From Cunninghamia lanceolata (taxonomy: Eukaryota > Streptophyta > Pinopsida > Cupressales > Cupressaceae): DNA of 64,000 bases. The notes under the pieces are model-generated. The model was given only the letters and a program-made list of their open reading frames with translations. It searched no databases and had not been told where the DNA came from. Of the stretch, positions 46,456 through 59,158 are shown piece after piece; within the stretch, counting starts at the first letter, position 1; each line of letters opens with the position of its first letter. The stretch lies in contig BSBN01000860.1 of the NCBI GenBank assembly GCA_027924645.1, forward strand, positions 8,308,001-8,372,000. Direction: 5' to 3'. The position numbers were made by a program, and so were the translations under genes.

Positions 46456-47036
46456 CATTTTAATCAAAGAGCTGCAAATAAATGTTTTGACATGTGTTTC
46501 TAAAATTTTGTGATATTTCATTAAATATAATAAATTTATATTTAAAAAGTGATTAGCATGAGATAATAGTCACCTACAATTCAAAATTTATAATATTTAA
46601 TGGGCAAAGAAAAAACCATGAACTACATTTTACCAAGATTTTTCGGGGTTGATTCATAAACTATTATAATTTAGTCTGATTCATAAACTATTAAAATTTA
46701 GCCTTTCTCCTGCATTTGTAGGAATTGTTGGAAACACTATATGATTCAATTGGGTCTTCTCGTTTTAATTGAAGAGTTGCAAATAAATGTTTTGACATGT
46801 GTTTCTAAAATTTTGTCATATTTCTTTAAATATAATAAATTTATATTTAAAAAGTGGTTAGCATAAGATAATAGTCACCTACAATTCAAAATTTATATTA
46901 TTCAAAGGGCGAAGAAAAAACCATGAACTACATTTTGCCAAGATTTTTTGGGGTTGATTCATAAACTATTATAATTTAGTATTTCTCCTACATTTGTAGG
47001 AATTGTTGGAAACACTATATGATTCAATTAGGTCTT
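46456..47036. repeat. tandem duplication of about 0.3 kb
   Basis: Copy 1 starts near 46456 and copy 2 near 46764. Both contain GCAAATAAATGTTTTGACAT, AATAGTCACCTACAATTC and GGAATTGTTGGAAACACTAT, with few differences. Copy 1 holds an extra internal doublet of TGATTCATAAACTATTA. Confidence 0.85.
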
Positions 47037-48583
47037 CCCATAGTTGCAACTATTTGAGTGGATAATTTTGTAATAATAAGATTAAAAAATATAAGTGCGA
47101 TGTATTATATAGATCAATTAAACTCACAATTTTCTAACATCGATCAAACTTAAAAAATCATCCATGATATTTTTTTGGGTCTCCACTCACATACATAATG
47201 GTATTTACTTTTATTTGGGTAAGTTTGTTTCACTCTTATTGATTCTACTAAATTAATTCTATTTTGGTAGGTTTATTTTTATCTTATTGATTCTGTTATG
47301 AAATTTTAGTAGGTATAAAACCATAATATTTGCGTTAGGTTCATCATCTTAGCACTAAATAACACTAAATAATGGTTGGGCTTAAACATCACACTCTAAC
47401 ATTTGACTTTCTACATAGCTTGTGGGCTCCTCGCTTACTCTGTTTTGTCAGATTCTTCGCCCTATTTTCGTCTTCTGTCTCCATTCTATTTTCTGTTATG
47501 CTCCTCTGAATCTCCAAAGTCACAGTCACAATCACTGTCACTATCATTGTAATGGTTAGAACTTCATCTTTTTAAAAAGCCTATCTTTTGCCTAATCTAG
47601 GCGTCACACTTATTGTTATAAAATTGTGACCGTTAAGTTTGAATTTCAATATTGAATGTGCATCTCCCGCTCAGTCCATTCCATTAAAAGCATCAATAGG
47701 AGGGTCTCTTGCACTCAAGTATTCCTTCCATTGTCATGTCTATGAAATATCCACTCCAGGCTCACATCACTTGCCAAAATAGAAATCTACTTTGATGTCT
47801 TTTTTTTCATGTTGTTGCTTCTTATGGAAGCTTGGCTTTGGATGGAGGCATACTAGTGGTCATGGAGAAAGAAATGGTGAGGCTTCGTGGACTTAACCAT
47901 CTGAACAATGTGTGTCTTCCTCATATCCTCACTAGCACAAGCCCAAAACTACTAACTAGATAAGAAGAAATTGGAGAGTCTATTTTTCAACAATCATGGA
48001 ACTGACAAATGTCTTTTAAATGATTGATCTTATTAGTTGCAGAGTGTAATCTTATTATACTCTTTTATTGGATGAATAATTTTTTGTAGATTAATTATTC
48101 TTTTGTGTGTTTTGCGAGATGCTATTTGTGGCTGCAAAACTTTTTTTTCAGCAGAAAAAGGTGTAGGAACAACCATAGATTAAAGATACTTAAAAATATT
48201 ACAGAAATTAGCAAAACTCTTTAAGTCTTAATTATAAATTCAATTATGTTGTCTGAATAAAAGTATGTGATGGATGGGGCAGGGACATAGCTCTCTGCAA
48301 CACTGGATATAACATTGAGAGATGTGTGTGTCCATGTCATTTTCTTATACTTCTCTTGTCCTAATTTGAATAATGAAGGGGACAAGTAGCTGCCACATAT
48401 CAACAAATGCCCTGGAAGCTGCAAAAGATTTTTCATGTAAAAATGGAGCTATAGTTGCAGTGTTGGGGGATGTAGATCTTGTTACGGTTGGACAAAGAGT
48501 ATTAGGAGTAAGCAATGAACCTCTAATTTAAAAGATAATAGCATCCAGATATAGAGTTACAACACACACAACCCTTACATTTA
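47037..48583. other. AT-rich intergenic stretch, no gene seen
   Basis: No coding region or paired repeat recognised. The 71-codon minus ORF at 48221-48436 lacks any motif and looks like chance. Confidence 0.5.
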
Positions 48584-48910
48584 AAGCTAGGGGAGAGGGC
48601 CCCATAGTGGGGCACCCTAATTTGATCCCTCCACCTAGCATGCCATGTCATCTGAAATTAAAAAAAATTGCTTGTGCCACCTCGTCGAAGACATGGACAC
48701 CCTAAATATTTCATTTGGAGGGGTGAAGTGTTTTTTAACACGTGGACAACGAGTCATCTTGGCAGGAGTGAAATTTTAGGCATTTTTAAAGGCTCACTAA
48801 TGACCGGTCATAAGGACCCCTAGTAGCGATACTTTACATCGAGGATAGTGCTTAACATGATGTGTGGCATGCGAGCATAGCGCCACCTTTATTTCTCACA
48901 CTCTCTCATT
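48584..48910. repeat. dispersed repeat fragment with GC-richer ends
   Basis: GGGGAGAGGGCCCCATAGTG at 48590 resembles 11770-11790, and the right end (48868-48900) is the reverse complement of lines near 13090 and 13200. The fragment is more GC-rich than its surroundings. The two partial matches in different places suggest a TE whose full copy is not in this window. Confidence 0.4.
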
Positions 48911-49365
48911 AACTCTACACTTCTGGGTCATTCCTTTTCCTGCTGCCACATTAACTATTTTGCAGGACTCCCCATTTCCCTGGTCTTTGTGCCACCTCAT
49001 TTTGGAGCTATGGAGCCTTCCATGCTCCAATCCTTTCCATTGATGAATCACTGACATCCCATTACCGATGTTGCTTATTGTGTATGGTCATTGTAGATGG
49101 CACCAAAACATTGTCACTTTAGCTTTTGAGATGCTCATTTTTTGTTTTGGAGATGGTCGTTTAGGCTTTGGAGATGGCTCAGCTTTAGAGATGGCTCCTA
49201 TGAAGTTTGATGTTGTTCTCCTTGCTCCTTTGGCATTGTTTGTTGACGGCTTCCCACATGACCCTGGTATGGATTCCGCATCTTCCTAAGGCTATGATCC
49301 AATGAGCTCAAAAAAATTAAGGTTTTTTTTTGTTTTTTTGTTGTCTTCAAATGGCTTTCATGTTT

Positions 49366-49810
49366 CTGTATTTAAATGAGTTTATTCTTTACCATGCATA
49401 TAGAAATAATAGTTTACTATTTGCATTGGGATTTCTTCCATCTTTTGTTGTCTTTGGTCGTAAAAAGGAAGCTTCTTCTTATTTTGTCTGTGGTTGTTAT
49501 CATGGGGGTTCTGTATATAACTAGGGTTCTTGTTCATGCATGCAAATAGAGTTATTTATTACTGTTTACAAAGGGATTTCTTCCATCTGTTGTTGTCTCT
49601 GGTTGTAAATGGAAGCTTCTTTGGGTTTTCTCTGTGGTTGTAATCATGGGGTTCTGTATTTAAATGGGTTCTTGTTTATGCATGCACACTCACATTTCTT
49701 TTATGTTTGTGATGGGATTTCTTCCATCTATTGTTGTCTTTGGTCGTAAATGGAAGGTTCTTTTGGTTTTTTCTCTGGTTGTAATCATGATGGTTTAGTA
49801 TTCAAATGGG
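49366..49810 (+). repeat. 144-bp satellite, left part of the plus-oriented array (about 3 units)
   Basis: The marker TTCTTCCATC occurs at about 49436, 49575 and 49721 (spacing 139-146), each unit containing GTAAATGGAAGGTTCTTTTG and TTGTAATCATGAGGGTT-like lines. The array is interrupted at 49811 by a LINE and resumes at 51982. Confidence 0.85.
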
Positions 49811-49822
49811 GGTTTTTTTTTT

Positions 49823-51204
49823 AAGAAAAAGGTGTAGAGCACCTAAACTTTATATTATATTCATAATAGGAAGATTACAGAGCTTGGATACAAAATGCCC
49901 TTATCTTAGCAAAGATTGGGCAGAGTAGGCGTGAATAAGTAGCCCAAACAGAAAGACAACATATTCCCCTCTAACAACATAGAAATTAACTTCCATAATC
50001 AGTAAAACAGGGGAAGATTCAAAATAAAAAGAGGAGAACTCCCTCACAAAACACAAATATACCAACGACTGTAATAGTAAAGACTATAAACAAGAGACCC
50101 TTAGCATTGCATATTAGGCATCCACATTGAGGGCTTCAAATATCAAGCCCTGATCTTCTCCAAGAACGTTGTCATCACCAAAAGGGGGCGGCAGAGGTAG
50201 TTCAAAATGGAGCAGATGATGCAGAGCCAAAAACACCTCCCTAGTAGAGTCTTCTATCTCCTCACCTAGCTCTTGGGCATGGTATGGAGTCCATTGTGAA
50301 TGAACATCATGCAATTGTTCTGCAGACCATGAAGAAAAGAAGTGTATATGCAGTGAACAGTAGGGCGTCTCATAATATCTTTTAGTAGGAAAAGGCCCCC
50401 CACAGGAGTGGAACCTAGTTGGAGTTCATAGTTCTACACAGCTTTAGTAAAAAGTTCATTCAAGAATAGGAAATTTTGAACAAACATCCGGCCCAAGCTT
50501 CTAACCAAGTCTGCACTCTAAATAAGGTCCATCGAATTAGATAGAAAATGTGAAACCACTTGAGATGGATAAATGGCCATGGGAAAATGAAACATTCCAT
50601 GACCACACACAAAAGCAATGGATTTTTTGACATCTCCATCATATAATTTAAATATCTCACCCAAAGAATCTGCTCTAAGAAGTCCTTGAACCGGCTGCTC
50701 CCATTTCTGAATGGGAAAGTGAATACAATTATTTCTAACAGTGGAGCCCATGTCGCATACAGAATTCTTGGGAGCAGGAAGGAACAGCAAATGAAAAACC
50801 AAACACAAGCTGGAGATAGATGAGTGACAAATGTGGTCGATAGAGGAGAATAAAATGAAATATGCCACGAGAGAAATGAATGCAATATAATAATAATAAT
50901 CTTTGGAGATTGTAGCCACCATGATCCACGTCATCCCCCAGTAAGCAAATGAAGGCCAAGGACAATACGATCTCCTGCACACATGAGTTTGCTAGCGCTA
51001 GGAATAATGCATAATAATGAAATGATAAACTATAAGAGAAACTCCGAAGATAGCACCTGCCAAAAAAAGCATCGAAGTTAGCAAAAAAAACTGTCTCTAA
51101 AAATAGAGACCTTCCATCCCATCTCTTTGATTCCCAATCAGATTCCACAATTCACCACATTGTCTCCATGACTCCACAACAATTCAAACAACATTTTTTT
51201 CATC
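49823..51204 (-). other. 3' region of the LINE, no recognised coding
   Basis: Overlapping minus ORFs (50460-51148, 50114-50314) are hydrophobic or acidic with no motif; they probably arise from skewed base composition in a long LINE 3' UTR. Confidence 0.5.
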
Positions 51205-51936
51205 CTATGCCAAAAAAATTTCACATCCATCGAACATCCTCACAGAGGCTGCATTCCATTCAACTGACTCTATCTCCTGAATACAAGCACAATTGGCTAA
51301 CAAGTCTGCCAATTTATTTCCTTCCCTATATGTGTGAAGGATTTGAAAAGATTGAAAAGACTCCAAGATGTCCAAATCCCCTTGTAGAATATACTCTAAC
51401 TTCCAATTTAGAAAAGATCTCTTTTTGATGGCATTTATCATATTCAAGGAGTTCCCTTCAATAATAATCTTCTTAACCCCATGCTTCAAAGAGAATTTGA
51501 GACCTTCAACAAGTGCCACAACTTAAGCCTCGTTATTAGAGAAAAATCCAAGTCTCAAAGATAGTGCCTTAATTAAATTACCTCCACAATCTCTAAGCAC
51601 ACAACCAACTCTAGATAATCCCAAATTCTCTTTGCATGCCTCACCAAAATTTAACTTGATAAAGTCCTCAGGAGGAGGTTTCCAAGAGATAGTACTCCTA
51701 TCCACTTTCTTACTTCCCACAAAGCAATTAGAATTGGGAAGTTTTAAAAACTTCTAGAATTTTAGCATTAGAGCATCCCAAGAGGAAAAAGATAGAGATC
51801 CTGAATCTTTGAAGATAAGGTGAGAAAACACAACCTCTGCCACTGACTTATCAATTTTATGCATGACTTGATCAATAGAGCATTCTTCTTTCCTGAAAAT
51901 TCTATTATTCCTTTCTAGCCATAAATTCCACAACAC
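51205..51936 (-). pseudogene. LINE ORF2 C-terminus with RNase H-like domain
   Basis: The first piece (51936-51754) has LWNLWLERNNRIFRKEE, the typical end of the plant LINE zf-RVT region. The second (51720-51523) has ISWKPPPEDFIKLNFGEACK and GLSRVGCVLRDCGGNLIKAL, the start of the RVT_3 RNase H fold; the usual NFDGA is NFGEA, losing the first catalytic Asp. The third (51519-51205) has ALVEGLKFSLKHGVKKIIIE, GNSLNMINAI and HTYREGNKLADLLANCAC, its second half. Stops separate the pieces. An internal ORF set at 50460-51148 lies in the 3' region and has no known domain. Confidence 0.85.
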
Positions 51937-51981
51937 TATACTGGGAGAAACAATCCAAAGAGAAGAAAAAGTTGAGTTCTT

Positions 51982-53130
51982 GTATTAAAATGGGATTATT
52001 TTTTAGCTATTGGTACTAAAATATTTTTTATTGTTTGCAATGGGATTTTTTCCATCTATTGTTGTATTTGGTTGTAAATGGAAGGTTCTTTTGGTTTTCT
52101 GTCTAGTTGTAATCATGACAGTTCATATTCAAATGGGGTTATTGTTTATCCATGGGCATTGAAATATTTTTTATTTTTTGCAATGGGATTTCTTCTATCT
52201 ATTGTTTTTTGTAATCGTAAATGGAAGGTTCTTTTAGTTTTATGTCTAGTTGTAATCATGAGGGTTTAGTATTAAAATGGGGTTATTGTTTATCCATGGG
52301 TATTCAAATATTTTTTATTGTTTGCAATGGGATTCATTCCATCTATTGTTGTTTGTAATCATAAATGGAAGGTTCTTTTGGTTTTTTGTCTGGTTGTAAT
52401 CATGAGGGTTCGGTATTAAAATGGGACTATTGTTTACACATGGGTATTAAAATATTTTTTCTTGTTTGAAATGGGATTTTTTCCATCTATTGTTGTCTAT
52501 AATCGTAAATGGAAGTTTCTTTTGGTTTTCTATCTGGTCATAATCATGAGGGTTCGATATTAAAATGGGGCTATTGTTTATCCATGGGTATTAAACTATT
52601 TTTTATTGTTTGCAATGGGATTTTTTCCATCTATTACTATCTGTAATTGTAAATGGAAGGTTCTTTTAGTTTTTTGCTCGTGGTTGTAATCATGAGGGTT
52701 TTGTATTTAAAATGGGGTTCTTGTTTATCCATGACTATTAAATTCTTTTATTGTTTGTAATGAGATTTTTTCCATCTATTGTTGTCTGTAATCATAAATG
52801 GAAGGTTCTTTTGATTTTTTGAGTGGTTGCAATCATGAGGGTTATGTATTTAAATGGGGTTCTTGTTTATCCATGGCTATTAATTTCTTTTATTATTATT
52901 TGCAATGGGTTTTCTTCCATCTATTGTTGTATGTGGCCGTTAATGGAAGGTTGATTTCATTTTCTATGTGGTTGTAATCATGAGGGCTCTTTATTTAAAT
53001 GAGATTCTTGCTTATCCATGGCTATTAATTTTTTTTATTGTTTGTAAAAAGATTTCTTCCATCTAGTGTTGTCTGTGGTCATTAATGAAAAGTTGTTTTT
53101 ATTTTTTGTGTGGTTGTAATCATGAGGGTT
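51982..53130 (+). repeat. 144-bp satellite, main plus-oriented array (about 8 units)
   Basis: The marker CCATCTATTGTTG occurs near 52047, 52191, 52335, 52480, 52624, 52769, 52912 and 53055, so the period is 143-145. Each unit reads roughly: TTTATTGTTTGCAATGGGAT, the marker, AAATGGAAGGTTCTTTTGG, GGTTGTAATCATGAGGGTT, AAATGGGGTTATTGTTTATC. Because 144 is divisible by three, one frame stays open across some units. Confidence 0.9.
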
Positions 53131-53157
53131 GTGTATTTAAATAGGATTGTTTTGTGG

Positions 53158-53263
53158 TGGAATGTGTAGTTCAATGCTTAAGGCTCTTTGTTTCTTTAAC
53201 CTTGTACTAGAGAGATTCAAAAGATTCTAAATATCAAAACTGGTGTTCAAGGGTGTTTGTTGG
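53158..53263. repeat. dispersed repeat, copy 2 (partner 15430-15540)
   Basis: AGTTCAATGCTTAAGGCTC through AAACTGGTGTTCAAGGGTG aligns with copy 1. It starts right after the last satellite unit. Confidence 0.7.
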
Positions 53264-53519
53264 AACACTTTAACTTATTTTTGAGTAGTGTTTATCACTA
53301 CAACTTAATGGTCATCTTCTGTGTTTTGTAACACATTTATTGATTATGGAAATTACAATATTTTGTTCGAGCATCACTATGACTTTAATTTAAGTTACAA
53401 ATTTTAGTTTACAATTTTTAATTGTAGAAATGGATTGACAAATGTTTTATTGGTTGCAAAAAAATTTCTTAGAACTACATTTACTCTTTAACTTAATATG
53501 ATATTGAATACCTTGTAAA

Positions 53520-53873
53520 AGCATGTTTACTTCAAAATTCAATCTGCAATATCTCCTAATCAATATCCTAATAATACACTCAAGCCCATTCACCATTTTT
53601 AATTGGAATAATCTTTTTGTCCTCTTTTCATACATATTCATAATTGTAAATCTCATTTTAAGACATTCATGTAGCATATTTTCATACACAAATGTTTCTT
53701 CTATCTCAACTCCATGTAGTAATTACCCTTTATGTTTACTTCATAATTCAATCTACAATATCTCATAATCAATATCCTAATAATACAATTGGGCCCATTC
53801 ACCATTTTTAATTGGAATAAGATTTATGTCCTCTTTTCATACATATTCATAATTGTAAATCTCCTTTTAAGAC
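53520..53873. repeat. 209-bp tandem repeat, left part (unit 1 and most of unit 2)
   Basis: TGTTTACTTCA(A/T)AATTCAATCT starts at 53524 and 53733. Each unit continues with TATCCTAATAATACA, CCCATTCACCATTTTTAATT and CATACATATTCATAATTGT to TTTTAAGACATTCATGTAGC. Unit 2 is cut after TTTTAAGAC by the LTR element and resumes at 61551. Confidence 0.85.
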
Positions 53874-56311
53874 TGATGAAAGTAGATTGTCATTGATGTC
53901 AAAAAGGTATTGACAGTAGTTGTTCATGTCATTAGGATCAGTGATAGATAAGAGATGTCATCAGGATATCTTCATGTTTGCCTCAGGATGGATTCTCATG
54001 TTCTAACTTGTTGTGGTGTTGTTCATGATGGGTTGATGCACTGAATTGTTCATATTCATAGGGCTTGTTTGATCAATCTGGTTACATCAATTATTGATGC
54101 TAACTTGTTTGTGTACATTCTTGGTATTCACATGATTGCAATACATGTCTGATGGTCTCATGTTGTTTGCAAGTTGAGGATGGTGCAAGAGGTTGATGCA
54201 AGATGGTGCAAGAGGTTGATGCAAGTTGAGGATCTTAGTGATTACATGTTGATATGTTTGTTGTTGGAGAATATAAGGTCATTATCATGCCTTACCATTG
54301 TGAGGCTTGCAGGACTTTATCATGTTGCAGGAGTTTTAAATGTCAAAAAAAGTCAACAAGAGTTAAATGATGTCTTTTCACTTCAAGATACTTTTATAGA
54401 CAAGAAAATTGTTGCAATTAAGTTGATCACAATGAATGGTCATAGTAATGATCAGGTTCACACATACATGTTCAATTAGGGTAGCAAAATATCTAGGTTC
54501 ACACATATTATGTGTTGCTATTAAATCTCACTTCTCTCATATCAAGTCATATTTGGGAAGCATGAATAGTATTGACCACAAAAGGTAGGAAGGAGCCCAT
54601 AATATATAAAGCATTGAATGTGGAGAGCAGCCATCGAATGTTTTAATAAAAAGAGGAGCATATCATTTAAAAAGCCGTCGAATATGGAGCATATGATATA
54701 TGTCTAATGTGTTAAGTTTCAAAAAGATGCATGAGCCTGATTAATATGAGTAAGGGCCTTCTTTTAAGGGGGAGCACGATTCATGTTTTATGGAGAATAT
54801 AAAATATGCTTTATTTAAAATAATAACATTGAATTTCTCTTGGGAGCCCAATCTATCATATATGACATTCAATGGAGATAATTCAAATTTTTAGGAGTTT
54901 TTTTCAAATATAGAAACTTCATTTTTTACCCCTCCTAAATGTCATCTGACATTAAAAGGAGAATTTTATTAGATTTTAAATGGAGATAATTTTGGTCTAA
55001 GACAGATTTTTTTTGGAAAGTTTCTAAAGTGAATTTTTTTTTTAGGGCAATTTTTTTTTGTCTCTATTCATTCACAATATTGAATTTTATTGATTGCAAA
55101 GATAAAAGAGAGCTTTTGTAAGAAGAGGATGAGAGGGCAGAATCATAAAGAGAATTTTGATTAAAGATTTTTTGAGAAGAAATTATCAAATGATGGAAAC
55201 ATCAAGAGTTTTTGTTTATAATCTTATTGCAAGTTTTTTGCAAAAATTGCAAGTTGCAGGTTCTTGGTGAAGAAGATGATTTTTTTGAAATAAAAAATAG
55301 AAAAGAGATTTTGTTTGAGAAGATGAAAGGATCTTCAATTTTTTATGAAGATGAAAAATTGTATGATAGAAAAGAAGAATTTTTGTTTGGAGATGGTTTT
55401 TGCATAGATGAGGAAATTGAAGGGACATTGCAGAGAGGAAAAGAAGAAAAATAAATGATATATTGAAGATTTTTTTATTATGCAAATGAATTTTTATGTT
55501 GCAGGTGATTGAATTTCTTTTGCAGAATATGAAAGGTTTTATGCACAGTGAAATTGATTTGCAGGAAAAGAATTTGAAGAGACCATTTTTGCAAATGCAA
55601 GAATATCAAGGATTGAAATAATTGTGGAGAGAAGACAAAATATGAAAAGTCATCTTGTATATAATGGTTTTGTAGGAACATTGAAGTTGTTGTTGTGTGG
55701 ATCATCATATAGGGTTGAATATATTTTGAAAATCCTCTTGAAGAGAAAATACAGATGATAAGTTTTGTATGTGACTTGAATTGATGAGAAGTATGGTGAT
55801 ATGACAAACACATGTGAAAGAAGTGATTTGTATTGAAACAGAGAAACCCTCTAAATTCTTTGTTTTAATTTGAGTATGTATTAGGGGTTGGTGCTCCTTG
55901 AAGTTGGTTCTTCTAAATGAATTAGGGGTTGATGTTCCTTGAAGTTGGTACTTCTAAATGTATTAGGGGTTGGTGCTCCTTGAAGTTGGTGCTTCTAAAC
56001 ATTGTAGCTAGTGAGGTTTTTACTTAAGCTAGTGAGGCATTTTGAGTGGTTTTTCTACCCCAGGAGGGTTTTCCACTCCATTAATTCTTGTGTTAATGAT
56101 ATGCCTCTATGTGTGTGTTTGCTTCTATGTTAAGATTTATCTCTATGTGGTCATGTTCATAATTTTCATTATCATACTTGTACATATATGTGTAATAGTT
56201 TATTGATGACTTGCTCTCTCTGAGTCTTGTAAATTAAAAGTTATAATAAGTTGTAAAAATTTATACAACACTAATTCACCCCCCCTCTCAGTGTTGTCCT
56301 GGACTCCTACA
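53874..56311 (+). repeat. 5' LTR of the Sirevirus-like element
   Basis: TGATGAAAGTAG to GGACTCCTACA. A TATA-like TAATATATAAAG is near 54601. Versus the 3' LTR it has an extra 24-bp tandem copy of ATGGTGCAAGAGGTTGATGC near 54180-54225 and extra copies of the ATTAGGGGTTG(G/A)TG line near 55890-55990, so LTR length differs by small repeat-number changes. Confidence 0.9.
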
Positions 56312-56313
56312 AT

Positions 56314-56331
56314 TGGTATCTGAGCACAGGT
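56314..56331 (+). other. primer binding site of the Sirevirus-like element
   Basis: TGGTATCTGAGCACAGGT starts 2 nt after the LTR end; it differs from the usual TGGTATCAGAGC at one base. Confidence 0.85.
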
Positions 56332-56380
56332 TCCTTGTTATAGTCTAATCAGCTTGGGTAGATCCTGAGGGTGGAATATA

Positions 56381-57994
56381 ATGGGTAAGTGAAAAAGAAA
56401 TAAGAACATGAGAAATGTCAAGTCTCATTCTGATGAGAAGGTGTAGTCTATATCAATTCTAGATGTTGATACATTATCAGTTGATAGAAATGTCTCACAA
56501 GTTGAAGAGAAAGTGTTTTCAAATGTTCCCTTCTTTGATGGTTTAGACTTTCCTATTTGGTGTTTTAGGATGCAAGCATATCTATTTTCATTAGGATATG
56601 GTGTATGGATGTCTGTAGAGAATAGCTATTTTATTTATTTTCTATCACCTAATGATACAAGTCATAAAGAGGCTCATGAATATAATGACATTGCAAAGAA
56701 GGCTATTTTATTTGGATTATCTAATCATGTTCTCTATAAAGTTATGAATTGTGTTACAGCTTAGGATATATGGAGGAAATTGAAAAGAATTTATCAAGGT
56801 GATGATAAAGAAGAGGACAGTCTAGTGTGTGAAGAAAGTGGCAATGAAAGGAGACTTTCAAATGGAGATGAGACTCAATCAGATCCAGAAGAAGAAGATC
56901 ACATTATAAGTGATGATGAACAAAAGTTTGAAGTTGATGTTGAAGGAGAGCTCATATGTGCTCTGGGTGAACTCAAGAAATGTAAGAAAGAGAATCAAAA
57001 ATTAAAATTATAGCTACAACAAGAAAGAGAATCCAAAGATAAAGCACTTTTAGACCTTGAAAGTGTATCTTTAGATCTTGAAGAGGCCAGATGTCAGATT
57101 ATGAGTTTAAGGACATATATTGATAACTCAGACAATTTGATTATCAGTCTGAAGATAGAAGTTGAGGAGGCTAAGAGGATAGCAGATGTTTCAAAATCTA
57201 ACCTTGAAGTTAGAAGGATTGAGAATCTAAAATTAGAGGGTGATATTATCAATCTGAGAAAAGAGTATGATGGTCTCAAGGCTTTATCTAAGAAGTATAA
57301 GGAGTTTGAAGAAAGCACAAGCAAGCTACATGAGATGCTAGGTAAACAGAGACATCATCTAAACACAACTAGATTTGGTTATGAAGAAGGAGAGTGTTCC
57401 AAAGCTAGAGAGATTCCTAGAAGGAAAATTGATTTAAGTCATCATGTTGCTGCCACAGAAGGTAAAAGGAAGAGTGAAGCTAAGGAGAAGACCAAAGATG
57501 AGTTTGTCAAAATGCACAATCAGAGAAGAAATTTTAGAAGAACTACTCCAGTAAAAGAAGGATACATGTACAGGTATAATTATTCATTTAATGGTTATTG
57601 TTATACTTGTAATCATTTTGGACACAAAGCAGTTGATTGTAGAAGGAATACGGATATTGTTTGTTACAAGTGAAATAATGTTGGACACATACAAAGAAAT
57701 TGTAAAGTGCATAGAAGGTATGATCCTGCATGGAAGAATAACATAAGTGCTCAAAGGATGTCAAAAAAGTATTATCATTCATTTGATTATGATTACAACA
57801 TAATTTGTTATAATTGCAACTCTCTTGGTCATAAAGCACATAGTTGTAGGAAAGTATCACCTGATTTGAAAAAGTGGAAAAGAAAAGAAGCTGAAAAAGT
57901 CTGGAACAAAAAAGAACCTAAGCAAAAACAAAGTGAAAAGAAGACATATTCTAAACTTGTGCATTTTGCACAAGTTACTTCATCAGTTGCATAA
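56381..57994 (+). pseudogene. gag of the Sirevirus-like element: one frame, five stops, three zinc knuckles
   Basis: From the ATG at 56381 to the natural end at 57994 one reading frame runs for 537 codons without a frameshift. It is broken only by stops at 56390 (TGA), 56444, 56762, 57011 (TAG) and 57671 (TGA). Order: N-terminal gag domain with FFDGLDFPIWCFRMQAYLF and AKKAILFGLSNH; an acidic linker (DPEEEDHIISDDE); a long coiled coil (about 56990-57330); a basic stretch; then knuckles CYTCNHFGHKAVDC, a second CYK-stop-NNVGHIQRNC in which the second Cys codon is TGA, and CYNCNSLGHKAHSC. Three CCHC knuckles are more than the usual one or two. It would coat RNA and build particles if translated. 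Confidence 0.88.
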
Positions 57995-59087
57995 CATATA
58001 GCATGATGTGAGGGGGAGTTGTTCATGTCCTATCAATTATCCCCAAGAAGTTTCAGGAGGAGATCATTTGATGCTTATCAATATAATTATCTTGTTTTGT
58101 TTATTATTCTTGCCTGATAATGGTTGAAATGAAGTTCTGAGTTTCAGTGTATGTCAATATAGGTGTTCATGATAAGTGACATGTTCTGTGGATGAAAGGT
58201 GTTGATAAGTTGTTAAAGGATTTAATGCACAAAGAGATTGATGATGTTGAATGTCTTGTCCTATTCATATCATGTTGGTGCTCACAAAGATTGAGTTGTT
58301 GGGATATTGCAATTCAAATGTTATTGATATATCAATCTTCATGTATTTTGATCATGTGTGTCTTGCATGAGTAGTGGAGCTTTCAGGTGCATTGGATATA
58401 GTACCAAAAGAAGATGGTGGACTGGATGTCAAGTCATGCTCATATGGAAGTGTTCTGATGTGATAATCTCACATGTTTCTTTGATGTTTTTCATCATTAA
58501 TATGCTTCAGGGAGGTATGTACAAATTATGTGGTTCTAGTTTTGAAGTGGTATCAAGTATGTGCTTCAAGCTATGACATCTAGAGATGCTTATGAAATTG
58601 ATGGTGGTACCTTATTTTTTCTTCAAGTTCATCAGTTAATCAGAGGCAAGTAAAGGTCATGAATCAGTTATGACAGATGATAATGGTAATTTTCAAGTAC
58701 TAGTTGGTGTTGTGTGTACTATATTTCTTTTCTGTAGGATTAAGTTGTCACTATCATGGAAGATTTGAAAAGGTCTTATCAAAAGTGATCATCATGTCAT
58801 CTTGTGTTGGGAACTATGTGATGAGGAGTCTTCATGATTTTTGCCTGCAATATTGTTCATCAAGAGGATTGATGTGTTTATGATTTATTTGCACAGTATT
58901 CAAGAAGTTGGTATTTGGTTGTAGAGATATGTCATCTTCATCCTCATATTGGTATTATGTCAAGAAGTGATAGTTATTCTTGTCAGTGATTAGCAGTGAT
59001 ATTTATGAGCAATGATTTGTTTGTGTACTTCAACAGAGGGGGAGAAAATTAATTTGAGTCTTTGTCATCAGATGTCAAAAAGGGGGG

Positions 59088-59158
<71 letters not shown>

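Larger units (their letters stand above)
49811..51981 (-). mobile_element. 5'-truncated L1-like LINE inserted in the satellite
   Basis: On the minus strand it ends in a poly(A) tail (poly-T at 49813-49822). The flanks share GTATT(C/A)AAATGGG (49798-49810 and 51982-51994), consistent with a 13-bp target duplication, although both flanks are satellite units and would be similar anyway. Only the C-terminal end of ORF2 is present (51936 to 51205), followed by a long 3' region of about 1.3 kb. EN and RT are missing, as is common after incomplete reverse transcription. Confidence 0.8.

Noticed and set aside
49068..49289. 73-codon plus ORF with repeated FGDG and ALEM words
   Set aside because: It is a local internal repeat (GGAGATGGCTC-like) before the satellite with no known domain.
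59084..59156. The AG run as a CRISPR-like or satellite array
   Set aside because: It is a plain dinucleotide microsatellite.
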